A DNA stretch of 50,784 nt from an uncultured Propionibacteriaceae bacterium (GTDB lineage: Bacteria; Actinomycetota; Actinomycetes; Propionibacteriales; Propionibacteriaceae): assembly GCA_938012815.1 (NCBI GenBank), contig CALLVV010000068.1, positions 1-50,784 on the forward strand. The letters run 5' to 3'. Below the pieces are notes generated by a model, which was given only the letters and a program-made list of their open reading frames with translations, did not search any database and had not been told where the DNA came from. The position numbers and the translations under genes were made by a program. Positions 1-9,066 of this stretch are shown piece by piece. The stretch's first letter is position 1. The number at the start of each line of letters is the position of its first letter.

Positions 1-546
1 CCCTACTACGCCGACACCATGTTCCCGCCCATGGTCGTCGACGAGGAGACCGGCGACCTGGTCGCCCGTGACACCGACATTGACGACGACACCCTCCACG
101 CTCTCCACAAAACCATCGACGCCGTCAACAGGGACTACGAGGCACTGTCGTTCAACACCGCCATCGCGCGCCTCACGGAGTACAACACCGTCCTGACCGC
201 CCTCACGACGGTGCCAAGGGCCGCGGTGGAGCCGCTGGTGCTGATGGTCGCGCCCCTGGCCCCGCACATCGCGGAAGAACTGTGGCACCGGCTGGGACAC
301 GACCAGTCGCTGGCCCACGAACCTTTCCCCGTCGCTGATCCCGCGCTGGTGGCCGAGGACACCATCACCGCCGTCGTGCAGGTCCGTGGCAAACTACGTG
401 CCCAGCTGGAAGTGCCCGCCTCGATCACCGAGGACGAACTGCGCGAACTCGCCCTGGCCCATCCGCGCATCACCAAGGAGATCCCCAACGGCGTCAGGAA
501 GGTGATCGTCAAGGCCCCCAAACTGGTCAACGTCGTCCCGGCCTGA
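1..546 (+). CDS. leuS: leucyl-tRNA synthetase, C-terminal part (5' end outside window)
   Basis: Charges tRNA-Leu with leucine in the cytosol. Only the last 181 codons are present, reading in frame from base 1 to TGA at 544-546. The segment covers the helical anticodon-binding domain of class Ia synthetases (conserved stretch around APHIAEELWHRLG) and the small C-terminal domain. That domain ends in the typical pattern of a charged helix, then ...IPNGVRKVIVKAPKLVNVV. The catalytic HIGH and KMSKS motifs lie upstream of the window. A strong hairpin follows 2 nt after the stop and faces the convergent TetR gene. The identification rests on the C-terminal signature and is firm. Confidence 0.93.
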   Translation, partial: PYYADTMFPPMVVDEETGDLVARDTDIDDDTLHALHKTIDAVNRDYEALSFNTAIARLTEYNTVLTALTTVPRAAVEPLVLMVAPLAPHIAEELWHRLGHDQSLAHEPFPVADPALVAEDTITAVVQVRGKLRAQLEVPASITEDELRELALAHPRITKEIPNGVRKVIVKAPKLVNVVPA

Positions 547-547
547 C

Positions 548-575
548 GCTGCGGGGGTTCGCGAACCCCCGCAGC
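548..575. terminator. bidirectional terminator-like hairpin
   Basis: A perfect 28-bp palindrome with GC-rich arms (GCTGCGGGGGTT / AACCCCCGCAGC) around a CGCG centre. It lies between the convergent stops of leuS (546) and the TetR gene (588). No T-tract follows on either strand, as is common in high-GC actinobacteria. It probably ends or insulates transcription in both directions. Confidence 0.7.
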
Positions 576-587
576 CAGGAACCGGTG

Positions 588-1148
588 TCATTCCGCGGTC
601 GCGCGTGGATCGCAACGGGAGATCCCACGGACCAGGAGTTCCACACCGTGGTTGAAGTCCGCCTTCGATGCGTCCTCGTCAAAAGCGTCGAGGACCCCCA
701 GGGCGACCAGCTGGGTGCGAGTCTGCTCCGCCATGACGTGGCCCAGGATGAAGTGCAGGAAAGCGGCGGCCGTGGCCTCCGGTTCGGGGCAGGCCCGCTC
801 GGCCAGCACATCCCTGGCGGCTGCAGTCGCGTCCACGCTGCCCATTCCCAGGGCCGTTGTCGAGGCAACCAGTTCGGCGCCGTCGCGGTGTGTCAGCAGC
901 GCCCCGCGCAGGCTGTGGGACCAGCTCCTCAGCCATTCCTCCGTCACCGCCGAATCGGGAACGGCGACGGGGCTCAGTATCACGTCGGCGATCCCGGCCA
1001 GCAGCGACTGTTTGTTCGGCATGTGGTAGTACAACGCCCCGGCCTTGACGCCGAGCTCGTCAGCGATGCGCCGCATGGACAGGTCACCGAGTCCCCAGGA
1101 ATCCAGGATCCGCAGTCCTGCTTCGACTATCCGCCCTCTGGTCAGCAC
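588..1148 (-). CDS. TetR family transcriptional regulator
   Basis: 186 aa. The N-terminal helix-turn-helix region is clear (RIVEAGLRILDSWG..LSMRRIADELGV..GALYYHMPNKQSLL), followed by a mostly helical ligand-binding half resembling the TetR_C type. GTG at 1148 is chosen because the HTH begins directly after it. A TAnnnT box (TACCAT) sits 7 nt upstream, as expected for a leaderless start; the reading frame extends further upstream but without a recognisable domain. It is divergent from putP with about 90 bp between, so putP control is possible but unproven. The ligand is unknown. Confidence 0.8.
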   Translation of the reverse strand: MLTRGRIVEAGLRILDSWGLGDLSMRRIADELGVKAGALYYHMPNKQSLLAGIADVILSPVAVPDSAVTEEWLRSWSHSLRGALLTHRDGAELVASTTALGMGSVDATAAARDVLAERACPEPEATAAAFLHFILGHVMAEQTRTQLVALGVLDAFDEDASKADFNHGVELLVRGISRCDPRATAE

Positions 1149-1155
1149 GGTGTGA

Positions 1156-1161
1156 ATGGTA
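1156..1161 (-). promoter_or_regulatory. candidate -10 box for a leaderless TetR transcript
   Basis: TACCAT on the minus strand, ending 7 nt before the GTG at 1148. No good -35 or Shine-Dalgarno sequence is visible. Confidence 0.35.
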
Positions 1162-1238
1162 CAGCCGGTATTCGGGATCGCCACCACGATGACCTCTGGG
1201 TCGATTAAGTTGGGTTGCTTCTTCGATCGGAGGTACCG

Positions 1239-2750
1239 ATGAACGAGCAGACCTACCAGGCGATCTCGATGATCATCTACTTCGTCGCGATGATCGTGAT
1301 CGGGCTCTGGGCCTATCAACGCACCGACGACATGGATGACTACATGCTGGCCGGGAGAAACCTCGGTCCCCTCTCCACGGCCCTGTCCGCCGGGGCCTCC
1401 GACATGTCCGGGTGGCTGCTCATGGGCCTCCCCGGAGCCTTCTATCTGTCGGGAATGTCCGCGATGTGGCTCCCCATAGGGTTGACCGTGGGTGCCTGGC
1501 TGAACTGGAAGTACACCGCGCCACGGCTGCGCACCTACACGGAGGTGGCGGACAACTCACTGACCATCCCCACCTTCCTGAGCGCCCGGCTGCACGACGG
1601 CTCCCGTCTGATCCAGATCGGCGCGGGCGTGATCATCCTGGTGTTCTTCACCTTCTACGTCTCCAGTGGCATGGTGGCGGGCGGCAGGTTCTTCGAGGCC
1701 TCCTTCGGGGTGGACTACCGCCTGGGCATGATTCTCGTGGCGGGCATCACGGTGCTCTACACCCTGGTCGGCGGTTTCCTCGCGGTCGCCTACACCGACG
1801 TGGTGCAGGGGCTCATGATGGTGACCGCCCTGGTTGCGGTTCCGGTGGCCGGTCTACTCGGGCTCGGTGGCCCCGACCCGCTGATCTCGACCATCAATGA
1901 ACTCGACCCGGGAACGTGGGCGCTGTGGGGTGCCTCCACCTCACTGATGAGCATCGTCTCGGCAGCCGCGTGGGGGCTCGGGTATTTCGGGCAGCCACAC
2001 ATCATCGTGCGGTTCATGGCCCTGGAAACCCCGCAGCAGGCGAAGGCGGGACGGCGCATCGGCATCGGCTGGATGGCGCTGGCCTGTCTGGGCGCCGCCG
2101 CCACCGCGCTGGTCGGCATAGCCACCTACCGCCGCGACACCGGGCGGTTGCCCGATCCGGAGACCGTGTTCATCTCGCTGGGCCAGCTGCTGTTCCACCC
2201 GTTTGTCGCAGGATTCATGCTGGCGGCGATCCTCGCCGCGATCATGTCCACCATCAGTTCCCAGCTGCTGGTCTCCTCTTCCGCCCTCGTGGAGGATCTC
2301 TACCACGCCTTCAACCGCAAGGAACTGGGCGAGAAGAGCTCCGTCCTGCTGGGTCGGGTTGCGGTGATGATCGTCTCCGTGGTCGCGGCCCTCATGGCGT
2401 GGCAGGCCGACGACAGCATCCTCAAACTGGTCTCGTTCGCCTGGGCCGGTTTCGGGGCCTCCTTCGGGCCCGTGGTGCTGCTGGCCCTCTACTGGCGGCG
2501 GCTGACCCGCTGGGGCGCACTGGCGGGTATGACGACCGGTGCTGTCGTGGCGGCGGTCTGGGCGAACCTGTCCGGGGGCATCTTCGACCTCTACGAGTTG
2601 CTTCCCGGGTTCGTGGCGAACCTGATCGTGACCATCGTCGTTTCCCTGGTCACCGAGGTGGCTCCGGGCGTGGATGCTGAGTTCGACGAGGCAGTTGCCC
2701 TGGTGACCGACTTCAGGAAGGGCGAGCTGACCACCAGCGTCGAGAACTGA
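1239..2750 (+). CDS. putP: sodium/proline symporter
   Basis: 503 aa integral membrane protein of the sodium:solute symporter (SSS) family. It imports proline with Na+. Family marks include the N-terminal YQRTDDMDDYMLAGRNLGP region, the Na+-site stretch ALSAGASDMSGWLLMGLPGA, and WAGFGASFGPVVLLALYW late in the protein; about 13 hydrophobic segments are visible. ATG at 1239 has a strong GGAGG 5 nt upstream, so the 8 extra in-frame residues before it are discarded. It is divergent from the TetR gene. Length is usual for PutP. Exact substrate specificity cannot be read from sequence. Confidence 0.92.
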   Translation: MNEQTYQAISMIIYFVAMIVIGLWAYQRTDDMDDYMLAGRNLGPLSTALSAGASDMSGWLLMGLPGAFYLSGMSAMWLPIGLTVGAWLNWKYTAPRLRTYTEVADNSLTIPTFLSARLHDGSRLIQIGAGVIILVFFTFYVSSGMVAGGRFFEASFGVDYRLGMILVAGITVLYTLVGGFLAVAYTDVVQGLMMVTALVAVPVAGLLGLGGPDPLISTINELDPGTWALWGASTSLMSIVSAAAWGLGYFGQPHIIVRFMALETPQQAKAGRRIGIGWMALACLGAAATALVGIATYRRDTGRLPDPETVFISLGQLLFHPFVAGFMLAAILAAIMSTISSQLLVSSSALVEDLYHAFNRKELGEKSSVLLGRVAVMIVSVVAALMAWQADDSILKLVSFAWAGFGASFGPVVLLALYWRRLTRWGALAGMTTGAVVAAVWANLSGGIFDLYELLPGFVANLIVTIVVSLVTEVAPGVDAEFDEAVALVTDFRKGELTTSVEN

Positions 2751-2769
2751 CCGGGGACCCGCGAGAACC

Positions 2770-3867
2770 TCAGCGGAGGACCACGGGGCAGCTGGCCCAG
2801 CCCCCGAGTGGGAACTCGGCCCGGACCGCCCGTGGCTCCTCCGGCAGCTCAATCCCGGAAATCCTTGGCAGCAGTTCCTCCAACAGGACACGCAGCTCCA
2901 GGGTCGCCAGCCCTCGCCCCGGGCAGACGTGGGTGCCCCTGCCGTAGACAAGGTTCTCGGGAGCGTTCTCCTCGGGCCGGAAGGCGTCAGGATCCGGGAA
3001 CACCCCGGGATCGCGGTTGGCGCGGGTCCAGTCCACCACCAGGCGCTGCCCGGCCTCGATGTTCTCCCCCGCCAGCTCGGTCTCGCGGGTGGTGATCCGC
3101 CGGTTGGAGACGAAGGGGTCGTCGATGCGCAGGAGTTCGTCGATGGCCCGGTTGGTCGCCTCTGCGTCTCCCAGCCGGCTGCACATTTCCCGGAGCAGAG
3201 TGGGAAGCGCCGCCAGTTGATGGATGATCACCCCGACGCACAGGGCAAGCGACCCGAGGTCGCCTCCGGTCCAGTTCCGCAGGATCGAGACCAGTTCGGG
3301 GTGTTGAAGAGTGCGGCCCTGAACCTGCTGCCGCAGCAGCTGGTCGGTGACGTCCCGGGCGGGTTCGTCGAGACGCTCCAAACGAGGCCGGAGCACGCGG
3401 ACGATGATCGCGTCGAAGTGCTCAGCGACGGTGCGGGTGCGTTCGATCTCACCGGAGCGGGTCGCGGCGGCGTTGTCGGCGACCCATCTGACGAGTTCCT
3501 CCTCCAGGCCCGGGTCCCAGCCGAGCCAGGCAAGCATCGCCTGGACGGCGTAGCGGGTGCCCATGCCGCCGACCACGTCGATAACCTCCTCGCGGGGAAG
3601 TCCCGTCACGAGCCGACGGGCCACCTCCCGGAGGCGCGGTTCCAGCTCCGTGAGCGCCTCGGCGGTGAAGAACCGGTCGATCACGGCCCGGAAGGCAGCG
3701 TGTTCCTCGCCGTCGAGGCCGTTCGGGACCTGCAGGAACCGGGAAACCCCGCTCGAGAAGGTCTCGGGATCGGTCACGACCGCGACCACCTCCGGGTGCC
3801 CCACCACCCTCAGGTGTCCCCTCTCGTGCCGGACCGGGCATTCTCCAGGTGATTGTGAGGTGATCAT
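2770..3867 (-). CDS. cytochrome P450
   Basis: 365 aa, somewhat shorter than the usual 400 because the N-terminus is trimmed. The heme-binding loop is present (LVYGRGTHVCPGRG, Cys near residue 315). So are the K-helix ExxR motif (ELLR, residues 244-247) and an I-helix of the NWTGGDLGSLA type, which replaces the common AGxxT. It is probably a soluble monooxygenase needing a ferredoxin partner, which is not in the window; the substrate is unknown. It starts 20 nt after the pheT stop with a strong AAGGAGG, so it is likely the last gene of a pheS-pheT-P450 transcript. It is convergent with putP. Confidence 0.9.
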   Translation of the reverse strand: MITSQSPGECPVRHERGHLRVVGHPEVVAVVTDPETFSSGVSRFLQVPNGLDGEEHAAFRAVIDRFFTAEALTELEPRLREVARRLVTGLPREEVIDVVGGMGTRYAVQAMLAWLGWDPGLEEELVRWVADNAAATRSGEIERTRTVAEHFDAIIVRVLRPRLERLDEPARDVTDQLLRQQVQGRTLQHPELVSILRNWTGGDLGSLALCVGVIIHQLAALPTLLREMCSRLGDAEATNRAIDELLRIDDPFVSNRRITTRETELAGENIEAGQRLVVDWTRANRDPGVFPDPDAFRPEENAPENLVYGRGTHVCPGRGLATLELRVLLEELLPRISGIELPEEPRAVRAEFPLGGWASCPVVLR

Positions 3868-3887
3868 CTTTCCTCCTTCATGCCGGG

Positions 3888-6383
3888 TCAGACCCGCTGC
3901 GTGGCTCCGAACCGTTCGACCGCCACCGCGACTGCCGCGTCACGGGCCGCCGCGGCCTCGGCGTCGGTCAGTGTGCGCGCGGCCCGGAAACGTAGCCCGA
4001 AGGCCAGGGACTTTCGGCCCTCCGGCACCTGGTCCCCGTGGTAGACGTCGAACAGGTTGACGCTCTCCAGCAACTCACCCGCCCCCTCGACGAGGGCCTT
4101 CCGTACGTCCTCCGCGGGCGTGTCCTCGTCGACGATCAGGGCGACATCCTCTTTGGCGAGGGGGAAACCCGAGAGCACCCCGATGCGCGGAATCTTCGCG
4201 TGGGCGCCCAGCAGAGCCCCCAGGTCGAGTTCCATCGCACAGGTCCGGGAAGGCAGCCCAAAGGCCCGGATGACCTCGGGGTGCAGTTCACCGGCGTACC
4301 CGACCGTCCGTCCTGCGAGCAGGAGTTCGGCGCAGCGTCCCGGATGCCAGGGTGCGACCTCCGCGTTACGGCGTTCCAGTGCATGCCCGGTGGCACGGGC
4401 CACGGATTCGGCGAGCGCGACGACATGACGCCAGTCAGCGGCCACCGCCGGGCTGTCCCAGCCGGCGGGACGCCACGCCCCTGTCAATACGCCGGCCAAC
4501 AGCTCTGGCTGCTCCGGAAGGGCTGCCTGCAGGGCAGCGATCTCCTCATCATCGGGACGCTCCCCCACTCCGGGGCGCGGTGCCGCAGGGGTGTCCCCGT
4601 CGAGATAGACCAGGCCTCGTTCAAAGATCGCCAGGTCCGTCAGGGAGCGGGAGGTGTTCCTCGTCACTGCCGCGAACAGGCCAGGGAGCAGTGTGGTACG
4701 CAGGTAGGGGCTGGTCTCGGCGAGCGGATTCGCCAACCGCACTACGGCCCGCCGCGGATCCTCGACGTCCAGGCCCATCCGGTCCAGGTCCGATTCGGAG
4801 ACGAACGGCAGGCTGAGTACCTCGGTGAAACCGGATGCGGCCGCGGCATGCATGGCAGCACGGCGGGCCCGCTGGGCCCTCGTCAGGCCCCTGCCCGCGG
4901 GCGCGGCCGGGAGGCGGCTCCCGATGCGGTGGTAGCCGATCTTGCGTCCAACCTCCTCGACGATGTCGTAGGGGTCACGCAGATCGGGGCGCCAGGTCGG
5001 GGCCTCGATGGTGAGGGAGTCGCCGAGCGCGGTCACCCGACAGCCACCGGCCTCGAGCACGCGGAGGATCTCCTCAAGTTCCACCTCGGTGCCCAGGATC
5101 GCGGAGACCAGTCCGGCACGCAGATCGACCCGGGTCGGCACCGGCGCCTGACCGACGACCGTGACGTCACCGCGAACCTGGCCGCCCCCGTGTTCCACGA
5201 GCAGGTCAGCGGCGCGGCGCGCGGCGGCGTAGGCGAGACCCGGATCGACGGTGCGTTCGAAACGTTTGGACGCCTCTGATGGCAATCCGTGCCGCCGGAA
5301 GGTGTGCGAGACACTGGTCGGAGCGAATGCCGCGGCCTCCAGCACGATGGCCGTGGTGTCGGCCGATACCTCGGTGGTCTCCCCGCCCATGACGCCGGCG
5401 ATCCCGATCGGACCGGAGTCGTCGGTAATCAGCAGGTCATCGGCCGTGAGTGTGCGCTGGACACCGTCGAGGGTGGTGATTTTCTCCCCTTCGGTGGCGA
5501 GCCGCACCCGGATCGGTCCTTGCAGCTTGGCCGCATCGTATGCGTGCAGCGGCTGCCCAGACTCGAGCATCACGTAGTTGGTGACGTCCACGGGAAGGGA
5601 GATGGAACGCACCCCGCAGGCGCGCAGCCGGTCCGCCATGAACCTGGGTGTCGGGGCACCCGGGTCGAAACCCTCGATGGTGAATGCGACGAACACACTG
5701 CAACGATCCGATTCCAGGACCACGGGGTACCCGTCGGCGATCGGGGCCGGCAGCGGCAGGCCGTAGGGATCGCTGAACGGGACCCCGTTCACCACGGCAA
5801 GTTCGCGGCCCAGTCCCCGCAGCGACAGGCCGTGGGACAGGTCAGGAGTCACGTCGATGTCGAACACCTCGTCGCGCGCCCACAAGGCGGTCAGGGCGTC
5901 GTCGCCGGGGTGCAACCCCGATGACTCGGGAAGCACGATGATCCCGGTGTGGTCCTCGCCCAGCCCTATCTCGTCCTCAGCGCAGATCATGCCGTCGGAG
6001 ACGTGCCCGTAGGTCTTGCGGGCGGAGATCCGGAAGTCGCCCGGCAGCACCGCACCGGGAAGCGCCACGACCACGAGGTCGTCGACGACGAAGTTCGAGG
6101 CGCCGCACACGATTCCCCGGGATGCGGGGTACTGCTCGTCGGCAGGGTCGTTGTGGGACCCCACGTCGACGCGGCAGTACCGGATTGTCTTTCCGTTCTT
6201 CTGCGGTTCCTCGGTGAAGCTGATGACACGGCCGATCACGAGCGGACCCGTCACCTGCGGACCAGTCGACTCAACGTGCTCGACGGTGAGACCAAGAGCC
6301 GTGAAGGCGTCAGCGATCTCCTTGGTTCCGACCCCCTCGGGCAGGTTCACCAGCTCACGCAGCCACGAGATCGGGGCTTTCAT
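3888..6383 (-). CDS. pheT: phenylalanyl-tRNA synthetase beta subunit
   Basis: 831 aa, full length for the bacterial beta chain, which pairs with PheS as an alpha2-beta2 enzyme charging tRNA-Phe. Domain order is readable. An N-terminal OB-fold tRNA-binding module spans roughly residues 40-155. It is followed by B3/B4 editing (LPVDVTNYVMLESGQPLHAYDA), B5, the pseudo-catalytic core, and a C-terminal ferredoxin-like anticodon-binding domain (SGFPLAKEDVALIVDEDTPA onward). The ATG overlaps the pheS stop as ATGA, giving translational coupling. Confidence 0.96.
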   Translation of the reverse strand: MKAPISWLRELVNLPEGVGTKEIADAFTALGLTVEHVESTGPQVTGPLVIGRVISFTEEPQKNGKTIRYCRVDVGSHNDPADEQYPASRGIVCGASNFVVDDLVVVALPGAVLPGDFRISARKTYGHVSDGMICAEDEIGLGEDHTGIIVLPESSGLHPGDDALTALWARDEVFDIDVTPDLSHGLSLRGLGRELAVVNGVPFSDPYGLPLPAPIADGYPVVLESDRCSVFVAFTIEGFDPGAPTPRFMADRLRACGVRSISLPVDVTNYVMLESGQPLHAYDAAKLQGPIRVRLATEGEKITTLDGVQRTLTADDLLITDDSGPIGIAGVMGGETTEVSADTTAIVLEAAAFAPTSVSHTFRRHGLPSEASKRFERTVDPGLAYAAARRAADLLVEHGGGQVRGDVTVVGQAPVPTRVDLRAGLVSAILGTEVELEEILRVLEAGGCRVTALGDSLTIEAPTWRPDLRDPYDIVEEVGRKIGYHRIGSRLPAAPAGRGLTRAQRARRAAMHAAAASGFTEVLSLPFVSESDLDRMGLDVEDPRRAVVRLANPLAETSPYLRTTLLPGLFAAVTRNTSRSLTDLAIFERGLVYLDGDTPAAPRPGVGERPDDEEIAALQAALPEQPELLAGVLTGAWRPAGWDSPAVAADWRHVVALAESVARATGHALERRNAEVAPWHPGRCAELLLAGRTVGYAGELHPEVIRAFGLPSRTCAMELDLGALLGAHAKIPRIGVLSGFPLAKEDVALIVDEDTPAEDVRKALVEGAGELLESVNLFDVYHGDQVPEGRKSLAFGLRFRAARTLTDAEAAAARDAAVAVAVERFGATQRV

Positions 6384-7489
6384 CGGATACCTCCATCGGC
6401 GAAAAGGGAGAAACGGACATCGCCCTCGACGAAGTCGCGCAGGTCAGGGGCCCCGGTACGGAACATGACGGTGCGGTCGACCCCCATGCCGAATGCGAAA
6501 CCCGAATATGTCTCGGGGTCGATCCCGCAGGCCCGCAGCACGCGCGGGTTGACCACCCCGCAGCCGCACCACTCGATCCATCCCTCGGAGCGGCAGGTCC
6601 GGCACGGGCGATCGGGGTTACCGACGGATTCGCCGTGGCAGACGACGCACTGGATGTCGACCTCGGCCGAAGGCTCCGTGAACGGGAAGTAGTGGGGGCG
6701 CATCCTCGTGGTGACGTCGCCGAACATGGCCCGGGCGAAATGGTCGAGGACACCACGCAGGTCGGCCATGGAGATCCCCTTGTCCACCACGAGTCCCTCG
6801 AGCTGGTGGAAGACCGGCAGGTGGGTGGCGTCGTACTCGTCGGCGCGAAACACCTTGCCGGGGCTGACAATGTAGAGGGGCAGGTCACGTTCCAGCATGG
6901 CGCGGACCTGCACGGGGGAGGTCTGGGTGCGCAGCAGCTTGCCGGAGGTCGCTGGCTCCACCCAGAGGGTGTCCTGCTCACCGCGGGCGGGATGGTCCAC
7001 ACCCAGGTTGAGGGCGTCGAAGTTGTACCACTCGGCCTCCAGCTCGGGGCCCTCGGCCACCTCCCAGCCCATGGCGACGAACACGTCGCACATGTCGTCG
7101 ATCAGGGTCGTGATCGGGTGCAGGGCACCCCGGGGAGCCAGTTCCACGGGCAGGGTCATGTCAATGCGCTCGGCGACGAGGGCCCGCGCCAACTCCTCAG
7201 CGGCCAGTTCCTCCTGCCGCTCCGCGACGGCCTGGTTCACCTGACCGCGTGCCCTGCCGACACGTGCCCCGGCCTCCTTGCGCTCCGCAGGCGGCAGCGC
7301 ACCGATCCCCCGGTTGGCCAGCGCCAGCGGCGAGCGATCACCCGCGTGATCGATGCGCACCTGCTTCAGCTCGGCCGTCGAGGAGGCGGCAACGACGGCG
7401 GCCAAGGCGTTGGCCACATAGCCCTCCACGGAGGCAGCGTCAAGAGCCACCGGCTGTTTTGGATCAACGTTGTCGTTCGGGCCTGCCAT
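6380..7489 (-). CDS. pheS: phenylalanyl-tRNA synthetase alpha subunit
   Basis: 369 aa catalytic subunit of PheRS, class II. It has an N-terminal coiled-coil arm (about residues 15-110) and then the class II core, with motif 3 near the end (FAFGMGVDRTVMFR). A Cys-rich insert (CVVCHGE...CRTCRSEGWIEWCGCG) is typical of actinobacterial PheS and could bind a metal. The ATG at 7489 has GGGGAG about 6 nt upstream. No T-box or Phe-rich leader peptide was found in front. It is the first gene of the pheST-P450 unit. Confidence 0.96.
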   Translation of the reverse strand: MAGPNDNVDPKQPVALDAASVEGYVANALAAVVAASSTAELKQVRIDHAGDRSPLALANRGIGALPPAERKEAGARVGRARGQVNQAVAERQEELAAEELARALVAERIDMTLPVELAPRGALHPITTLIDDMCDVFVAMGWEVAEGPELEAEWYNFDALNLGVDHPARGEQDTLWVEPATSGKLLRTQTSPVQVRAMLERDLPLYIVSPGKVFRADEYDATHLPVFHQLEGLVVDKGISMADLRGVLDHFARAMFGDVTTRMRPHYFPFTEPSAEVDIQCVVCHGESVGNPDRPCRTCRSEGWIEWCGCGVVNPRVLRACGIDPETYSGFAFGMGVDRTVMFRTGAPDLRDFVEGDVRFSLFADGGIR

Positions 7490-7830
7490 GGATCTCCCCT
7501 TCCAGATACAGCAACTGAGTCTAGTAAGACCCCTGCTGGCGGGGGCAACCGCACCGCCGCCGTTGAGATCCTTGAACAGAAATCAGGATGGCGTGTAAGG
7601 AGGGCGACGATCGCCGGATGGTCAACGGACCCGGACGCCCTTGGTTCCTGGAGTCACCACGCGCGCAAGCGCACAGAAACGTTGTTCATTGTCGGTCCTG
7701 GCTGTGCCGGGCGAATCCGGGGGCGGTTCTCCTGAGGGCTTCCGCCGGACGGTAGGTTTTCGCAAGTCCGTCACGGACGGACCCGGCCGGCCCGGGACTG
7801 CGGTACGGGTGGAGCGGGGAACGGGGCGGT
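7490..7830. other. intergenic region before pheS
   Basis: 341 bp without a credible gene. It carries the pheS promoter region at its left side. Near 7766-7782 there is a 6-bp stem with a 5-nt loop (GTCCGT/ACGGAC) that could weakly terminate the upstream methyltransferase transcript, though no T-tract follows. Open frames here run in from neighbours and show no family resemblance. Nothing else was recognised. Confidence 0.6.
7518..7548 (-). promoter_or_regulatory. candidate pheST-P450 promoter
   Basis: On the minus strand TTGCCC (7543-7548) is followed after 19 nt by TAGACT (7518-7523). The overlapping TACTAG (7521-7526) gives a 16-nt spacer instead. The pheS ATG lies about 28 nt downstream of the -10 box. 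Confidence 0.35.
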
Positions 7831-8631
7831 TCAGCGGCGCTGGGCGGAGGCCGTCTGGTACAGGCAGATGGCGGCTGCGGACGACAGGTTGAGGCTCTCC
7901 GCGGCACCCCACATCGGGATGGCGACCACGTGGTCGGCCATGGCCGCGTCCTGAGCGGGTAAGCCCCACGCCTCGTTGCCCATCAACCAGGCCGACGGTT
8001 TTGCCAGCCCGCCGGATGCGGCGAGTAGGTCCAGGGGTTCACCGTCGCCGTCGGCCGCGAGCACCTGCATGCCCCGGGAACGCACGTGAGCGATGGCGTC
8101 GGCGAGACCAATTCCTGTGAGAATCGGCAGGTGGAACAGCGATCCGACGGAGGATCGCACGGTCTTGGGGTTCCAGACCTCCACGGAGCCCGAGGTGAGG
8201 ATGACGCCGTCCGCCCCGAAGGCGTCTGCGCAACGGATCACGGTGCCCGCGTTCCCGGGGTCACGTACCTGGGCGCAGATCACGAGCAGACGTGCGCCGT
8301 CGACATCCTCCCAGCCGAACCGGGGTTGCCGGCACATCGCAACGATGCCCTGCGGGGTCACGGTGTCGGACAGCTGCCGCATCGCGGCCTCAGAACCCAG
8401 CCAAACGGGAACGTCAAGGCCTTTGAGGAGGTCGGCGTGACGGCTCGGGTCGGCGACTATGACCCCGGTCACGAGACCTTTCGCCACGAGCGCCTCCCGC
8501 ACCGCCTGGCGTCCCTCGGCGAGGAACTCTCCCGCCAGCTCACGGCCGCGCCGGTTCCTCAGCCGACGAACCGAACGCAGCACGGAGCCAGGAAGCTCAC
8601 GTGCTGCGTTCGGGTTGCGTTCCGGGGCCAC
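7831..8631 (-). CDS. SpoU/TrmH family RNA 2'-O-methyltransferase
   Basis: 266 aa SAM-dependent RNA ribose methyltransferase with a trefoil-knot (SPOUT) fold. Motif 1 is seen in QVRDPGNAGTVIRCADAFGADGVIL. The knot motifs are AWLMGNEAWGLP and VAIPMWGAAESLNLSSAAAICLYQ. The N-terminal 100 residues match the substrate-binding extension of rRNA methyltransferases. The GTG at 8631 starts 2 nt after the rplT stop, so it is probably translationally coupled; longer in-frame extensions would overlap rplT. The 23S rRNA target is inferred from family and neighbourhood, not read from sequence. Confidence 0.88.
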   Translation of the reverse strand: MAPERNPNAARELPGSVLRSVRRLRNRRGRELAGEFLAEGRQAVREALVAKGLVTGVIVADPSRHADLLKGLDVPVWLGSEAAMRQLSDTVTPQGIVAMCRQPRFGWEDVDGARLLVICAQVRDPGNAGTVIRCADAFGADGVILTSGSVEVWNPKTVRSSVGSLFHLPILTGIGLADAIAHVRSRGMQVLAADGDGEPLDLLAASGGLAKPSAWLMGNEAWGLPAQDAAMADHVVAIPMWGAAESLNLSSAAAICLYQTASAQRR

Positions 8632-8633
8632 GC

Positions 8634-9002
8634 TCAGGCGGCGACCGGGGTCTGGTTCTCGCGGGCGACGGCGACCAGGGCGTTGAATGCCTCGGCGTCG
8701 GTGACGGCCAGGTCGGCGAGGATCTTGCGATCCACCTGAATCCCGGCGTTCTTCAGGCCGTTGATGAAGCGGTTGTAGGTCAGGCCCTCCGCACGGGCGG
8801 CGGCGTTGATGCGCTGGATCCACAGGGCACGGAAATCACCCTTCCTGGCCCGGCGGTCACGGTAGGCGTAGGTGGCGGAGTGGAGGATCTGCTCCTTCGC
8901 CTTGCGGTACAGACGCGAACGCTGCCCGCGGTAGCCGGAGGCCAGCTCCAGCACCTCACGGCGCTTCTTCTTCGCATTCACAGAACGCTTGACGCGTGCC
9001 AT
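8634..9002 (-). CDS. rplT: 50S ribosomal protein L20
   Basis: 122 aa, basic, full length. It begins MARVKRSVNAKKKRREVLE and contains the family signature RSRLYRKAKEQILHSATYAYRDR followed by LWIQRINAAARAEGLTYNRFINGL. It binds 23S rRNA early in 50S assembly and is a known translational repressor of its own operon in other bacteria. Third gene of infC-rpmI-rplT, with about 65 nt between rpmI and rplT. Confidence 0.97.
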   Translation of the reverse strand: MARVKRSVNAKKKRREVLELASGYRGQRSRLYRKAKEQILHSATYAYRDRRARKGDFRALWIQRINAAARAEGLTYNRFINGLKNAGIQVDRKILADLAVTDAEAFNALVAVARENQTPVAA

Positions 9003-9066
9003 GGTTACTCCTTGTTCTTCGGCCGGTCACTCCCGGCCCACGGGTGTACTGGGATTCGGGTGGGAC

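Noticed and set aside
4038..5279. 413-codon open frame antisense to pheT, and similar long frames at 9276-10874, 10868-12898, 14819-16249 and 29256-30485
   Set aside because: All lie opposite well-identified genes, are Arg/Gly/Pro-rich and show no family resemblance. They reflect GC-rich third positions.
7490..7600. T-box or Phe attenuator before pheS
   Set aside because: No Phe-codon-rich leader peptide, T-box sequence or antiterminator pair was seen.
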